This document shows positions 60,181 to 64,000 of a stretch of DNA of 64,000 bases, in pieces. Source of the stretch: Lasiosphaeria ovina (Eukaryota; Ascomycota; Sordariomycetes; Sordariales; Lasiosphaeriaceae); assembly GCA_033439765.1 (NCBI GenBank), contig JAULSN010000001.1:4402001-4466000 (forward strand). The letters run 5' to 3'. Numbering within the stretch: the stretch's first letter is position 1; each line of letters starts with the position of its first letter. The notes beneath the pieces were generated by a model. It was not told the DNA's origin. It worked only from the letters and a program-made list of their open reading frames with translations, and made no database searches. A program made the position numbers and the translations under genes.

Positions 60181-61372
60181 AACGTTGGTGGACTTGTCCG
60201 CGGTTGACTGTTACGCCATTGGGCGTGACATTTTGTAACCTTGCCTAGCCGAGTCTCACGGCATCTGTCTTATTTGTCTCCCCTTCCCTTCCTAGGGGAG
60301 GGGGTTCGGCGGTCCTGCTGCTAACAGTTGGACACACGGCTCTTCGGAACGGTATTTTTACTGTACAAAACTCGTGTACTTCCAAGCTGGTTGTTTTTTC
60401 GGTGGTTTTTTTTTTTTGCTGTGTCGCAGTTTTTGTTCCCTCCGCCCTGCTTGCCCGCCAGAATTTTTGTACCTACATGGAACAGTTTCCTCTCGTGTGT
60501 GTAACTATATTCCCCCCCGTGCTGGGTTGGTTGGGTTTCGATTACGTGTGTCTGTCTGTCTGTCTGTCCGGCGTCCCAAGATATCACTGTTCCGTCCTGG
60601 ACCGCAAGGAAGCGTGAGCTCCCTCGCATGTTGAGCATGCGGCTGGTTTCTTCGTTTGTCGGTTCTGCTGCGGCGTACTCCTGAGAGGCGCTGAGGGACT
60701 TTTAAGGGTGAGGGGGGTTTTCCTGGGTAGAGATTATGAAGATAAAGACTCGCAGTACCGAATGAGGAGCCATCCTTCTCCGAATTGTAACTGTTGCTCT
60801 GTCTGCTTGGGTCAGTGTTGAACTCAATCAAAGCAATTGTGATTGTGATGACTGCAGAACTAATCCGACGTCGTTATGAGAACGGAAGGACCCGAGAGAG
60901 TTCCCAACCACCGCCTTGATCTCGAGGTTTTGCAGCGCTGAGGACAGATGATATTGATTGTCATCTCCATTAATCGCTTTATAATTAAGGGTGATGGGTA
61001 GGGGTGGCCCATTGTTATTTAGTCGAGGAGACTCACGCGACATGGGCATCTCACACAAGGGAGTGGACAATATTGTTATTTTGGTTATTTTGTCATTTCT
61101 GCATCATGTTTTCGCCTAACCCAACTAGGGCCCCCCCAAATTCCTGGCTCATAATGTAATAGATAAAGGGTATCAAAAAAGACCTGTAACTCCCTTTCCT
61201 GATTGCTTGCATCATGCCATGCTGAGACTGCGCGCCATGGCATGCTCAATACACCAGAAACGCTTATAAAAACCCCCGAGTTGATGACGATGAAAAAGGA
61301 AGAGGAAGAAGACATGCCAAGGGCCTTGATAAAAGTGGCGAGTTCCGTAAGTCAAGAACCCCTCCCCAATAG
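60181..61372. other. Convergent spacer (HMG gene and orphan gene)
   Basis: No gene recognised. T-rich runs near 60395-60415 fit a 3' UTR. A TCTG tetramer run lies at about 60550-60568. Confidence 0.6.
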
Positions 61373-63046
61373 TTAACGGTCTGCCTGGGCCCGAGCGCCC
61401 ATCACAATGACAGGCTTGCCGTCTGCGGCGATCCATTTTACCCCCGTGTAGATTATCTTGCGCTGACTCATGATGTATAGCAGCAAATACATGTGGCCGG
61501 CTACGCAGCCCCAGCAGTACAGCCGAATCCAGGAAAAGGCGGGATCGCGTCGACATACGGCGCCCCACCCGGCACAGCCCTCGCCTAGGTAGTTGGTCAT
61601 GAATTTCCATGACGCGTGCTTCAGGGAGAGATCCCATGTGGTGCAGTCAAGCAGCCAGTAGCCCCTCTCGAAAGAGCGCAGGTCCCTGGCCTGCGATGCC
61701 GGCTTGAACCGCTTCTCAAGATTCAGATCGCGCGCCATCTTAGCGAGTACCTCGGTCACCATGTCTGCCGGGTCCAGTTCTTTGATTGAGGCGGGCGGGG
61801 CCGGAGATATGATCTCGAGGCCTAACTTGTCTAGGCTTTCCTGCGTGGTTGCCACCCTCCGCTGTCGCTGTTGCTGTTGCTGCAACTGCGCCGATGTCTT
61901 TGCCCGCGGGCCAATGTCGCTGGAGCTGCGGGTCAGGGGCTTACCGTAGTCCGGGTCAGGCGACGAGCGTCGAAGGCGTTTGGACGGAGGCGGCTCTGAT
62001 CTAGCTCGAGATGATGACTGACACTCGCCAGTTTGTGTGTCGTGTTGTTGGGACGGGTATGAAGACTCGATGCGAGTTTCATCGACGCGGGACGTGGGTG
62101 TGGGCGCGGCAGGAAGACGGCGTTTGGCATTGGTAATAATGGGAGACAGCGGAATAATGGCGAAACGGCGTTCTTCATCAGTGTCTGGTACACAACTATC
62201 GCCTGCAGTTGACGGCAGCGATGATGATATCGGAGGTGTTTGTGCCAGCCTTTGTTGCGAGGTTGGGTATGTAGGTAGCTCCTCAGTAGTATCTGTAGCC
62301 ACCTTTCGTGGTTTGTCTTGGTCCCTCGTTGTCACGAGCGATGACAGAATAATAGTTGGTGGCAAGCATTTCGGCTGACTGTTGTTATCAACCTGGCTTG
62401 TAGGATGATGCTGGCTTGGCTGGCTTGCGGGATAGCGCTGGCTAGCAGGAAAGGCGGCGCTGGAGGGCTGGGAGGTTCCCGGGCCATCGCTACCAAGGGA
62501 CCATGAAGCAAGTGGGTGCTGCTGTGTCTGCGCGAGCAGAGAGTGGTCGGACTGGGGGCTGTTGAGCCTATGAAGAAAGTGCTCGAGAATCCTCGTTGGC
62601 GAGCAGTACTGAGAGATTGCCAGATTGTTCTCGGGGAGGGAATCGGGCACGACACTCGGGGGAGTGTGCCACGATGGTTCTATTTGGGAGAATTGGGTAT
62701 CCATATTTCCATTTCCAGGCACTCGTCGTAGGATTGGTGAGGAGATGTTGTCCAACACACTCCGGAATGATAACTGCGGTGAGTCCATCACCGCCGGCCC
62801 TGTCGCCGTGAGTGCAGACACATCGTTGTTTTGGGCCGAGGGCACCTCGTTTTGGGTCGAGGGCGCCTCGTTGTCGCCGGCGCCGACCCCGGTTGATAAG
62901 CCGGAGCCGAGAAAAATCAAGGTGCGAGTTCTGGGCTGAAAGTTCAAGTATGCGCCAGCCAGCACTCGATATCGCGCATCATTAGCAGCTCTTGCTGGCG
63001 CGGCGATGTGAACGAGAATCTCTGTCTCGGGCCTTCTAGTACTCAT
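61373..63046 (-). CDS. Orphan protein with SQ/TQ cluster
   Basis: Single-exon gene, 557 aa, ATG at 63046 (an in-frame TTG lies 12 bases upstream). I do not recognise a named family. The first 40 residues (RRPETEILVHIAAPARAAND, ARYRVLAGAYLNF) and the last 110 residues look folded. The C-terminal block is rich in Trp, Tyr and Cys (RGYWLLDCTTWDLSLKHASW, EGCAGWGAVCRRD, SWIRLYCWGCVAGHMYLLLY). Between them lie about 400 disordered Ser/Pro/Gln residues with about 15 SQ or TQ dipeptides. Six SQs fall within residues 190-226 (TSQPSS, PASQRYPASQPSQ, PTSQVD, NNSQ). A basic PPPSKRLRRS could be a nuclear signal. Such clusters are typical of ATM/ATR-kinase targets, but the role is inference. Confidence 0.8.
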   Translation of the reverse strand: MSTRRPETEILVHIAAPARAANDARYRVLAGAYLNFQPRTRTLIFLGSGLSTGVGAGDNEAPSTQNEVPSAQNNDVSALTATGPAVMDSPQLSFRSVLDNISSPILRRVPGNGNMDTQFSQIEPSWHTPPSVVPDSLPENNLAISQYCSPTRILEHFLHRLNSPQSDHSLLAQTQQHPLASWSLGSDGPGTSQPSSAAFPASQRYPASQPSQHHPTSQVDNNSQPKCLPPTIILSSLVTTRDQDKPRKVATDTTEELPTYPTSQQRLAQTPPISSSLPSTAGDSCVPDTDEERRFAIIPLSPIITNAKRRLPAAPTPTSRVDETRIESSYPSQQHDTQTGECQSSSRARSEPPPSKRLRRSSPDPDYGKPLTRSSSDIGPRAKTSAQLQQQQQRQRRVATTQESLDKLGLEIISPAPPASIKELDPADMVTEVLAKMARDLNLEKRFKPASQARDLRSFERGYWLLDCTTWDLSLKHASWKFMTNYLGEGCAGWGAVCRRDPAFSWIRLYCWGCVAGHMYLLLYIMSQRKIIYTGVKWIAADGKPVIVMGARAQADR

Positions 63047-63093
63047 TGCCCCTGGCAATGCGCCAGTCCGCCAGTCCCAAGCTAGAGCAAGAG

Positions 63094-63124
<31 letters not shown>

Positions 63125-63919
63125 CAGCCAGGGCCATCAATATTTGAAGATGAGGAAAATGAAAAAGAAGCAGAAGAAGGTTCCTTCCGCTTCCGGCTCA
63201 ACGGATGAAGTGTTCTCGGGATAAGATATGTAAGTTAGAGTTGCTGTAGTGAAAGATCCCGAGAACTCAAAACATAAAAATGTAAAGTGCGCTGGCGCAA
63301 CGCGTAGGAAAGAAATCGCAATCCAACAGGAAGAGTAGTGGGAATCAGCGAATATGCCCGTAAGCGGCAGGTACGCATAGGCCAAGCTATGGTGCCTACC
63401 GTCCGTCCCGTGATCGACTCAAAGCCAGGACCTGAGGTATCAAGGTAAGGTAGCCACGTTCCTTGGGCGACAGCCGACGGAGACGCGGTTTGCGATGCGA
63501 CACACGATCGTTGAAGAATCGCGGGGATCAAATAAGGCCCCCCCACTAAAACAGTCACATTGTTCCAAAAGTCGGCCGCTGCCTGACCCGCCGCAACGGC
63601 TGGGGCGCAAGGGGCTCCGTCCGCCACGGGGGGCCTCGACAGGGGTGCAAAAAATAATTAAATTGCATACATCTCCGTACACCGATGGATTTTTTGCTCT
63701 GCAGACCCCGGTCCCGGTTAAACTCGCGTATCCTCCCAATGGAGGTGAGCTGAAGCTACAGAGAACGGACCTGACGACTCATGAGTGACATCGCAAACCT
63801 GAGCTGAGCACAACCAGTCATCAACATTGTCCACACTGTTGATAGCAATTGACGTCCCAATCGCAACTAAACCAGACTCGCTCAACCTTGCAAGCACAAA
63901 CAGACCCACGATCCCGACA
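63047..63919. promoter_or_regulatory. Divergent promoter region of the orphan gene and ERG26
   Basis: Contains a GAGCCA hexamer repeat near the orphan gene start and no recognised gene. No sterol-response element was identified with confidence. Confidence 0.5.
63091..63127. repeat. GAGCCA hexanucleotide repeat
   Basis: About six units starting 45 bp upstream of the orphan ATG, so within its leader (TGGCTC units on the transcribed strand). Confidence 0.9.
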
Positions 63920-64000
63920 ATGAGCTCCGAAAAGAAACCGAATCTCGGGTCCGTGGCCGTGATTGGCGGGTGCGGGTTCCTGGGCCACCACGTCGTCCGC
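63920..64000 (+). CDS. ERG26: ERG26, sterol-4-alpha-carboxylate 3-dehydrogenase (5' end only)
   Basis: First 27 codons of a gene that runs off the window. The start MSSEKKPNLGSVAVIGGCGF followed by LGHHVVR is the Rossmann NAD-binding loop (GGxGFLG) in the spacing and wording typical of fungal ERG26, the C-4 decarboxylating dehydrogenase of ergosterol synthesis. Other extended short-chain dehydrogenases with the same loop cannot be excluded from so short a piece. Confidence 0.65.
   Translation, partial: MSSEKKPNLGSVAVIGGCGFLGHHVVR

Overview
The window reads as nuclear DNA of a filamentous ascomycete (Pezizomycotina), most likely a Sordariomycete. Genes are monocistronic, carry short GT-AG introns (about 50-400 bp), and have long spacers. 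The proteins that can be recognised are fungal housekeeping and regulatory families. Nothing bacterial, viral, CRISPR-like or clearly transposon-derived was seen. Exon boundaries were placed by hand from splice consensus, reading frame and conserved family motifs. No alignment was run.

Layout, left to right. 1-3.2 kb: a degraded 3' piece of GUF1/LepA and spacer. 3.2-8.1 kb (-): large Caf120/Skg3-type PH-domain protein. 8.1-13.6 kb: gene-poor. 13.6-17.6 kb (+): Rad53/Chk2-type FHA-kinase-FHA checkpoint kinase. 19.3-21.8 kb (-): STT3, catalytic subunit of oligosaccharyltransferase. 22.9-24.8 kb: ribosomal protein genes eL35/uL29 (-) and eL6 (+), divergent from one short promoter. 25.8-26.7 kb (+): Golgi SNARE GOS1. 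27.5-28.7 kb (-): ATP10, divergent from 29.2-30.9 kb (+) branched-chain 2-oxoacid dehydrogenase E2. 33.7-34.5 kb (-): gluconokinase. 34.5-41.1 kb: the largest gene-poor stretch. 41.1-44.2 kb (+): dipeptidyl peptidase III in 12 exons. 45.0-46.7 kb (-): DUF3074/START-like protein. 48.3-50.5 kb (-): C2H2 factor resembling Zap1/ZafA. 52.4-52.9 kb (+): small lipidated MGNxCGK protein. 53.8-57.6 kb (-): PRP5 DEAD-box splicing helicase. 58.9-60.2 kb (+): mitochondrial two-HMG-box protein. 61.4-63.0 kb (-): orphan protein dense in SQ/TQ sites. 63.9 kb to the edge (+): start of ERG26.

There is no operon or gene cluster. Neighbours mostly alternate between convergent and divergent pairs, and the functions are unrelated. 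Themes that recur are organelle biogenesis (ATP10, E2, mtHMG, GUF1 relic), translation and glycoprotein synthesis (two ribosomal proteins, STT3), and DNA-damage signalling (Rad53-like kinase, and possibly the SQ-rich orphan).

The most unusual items are gene-structure oddities: a 3-nt start-codon exon in rpl35; micro-exons of 9, 16 and 24 nt; a GC-AG intron in the E2 gene; and a 72-nt in-frame, stop-free intron in prp5. Other points of interest are the SQ/TQ-cluster orphan, the truncated frameshifted GUF1 fragment, and a set of short palindromic words found almost only in spacers and introns.
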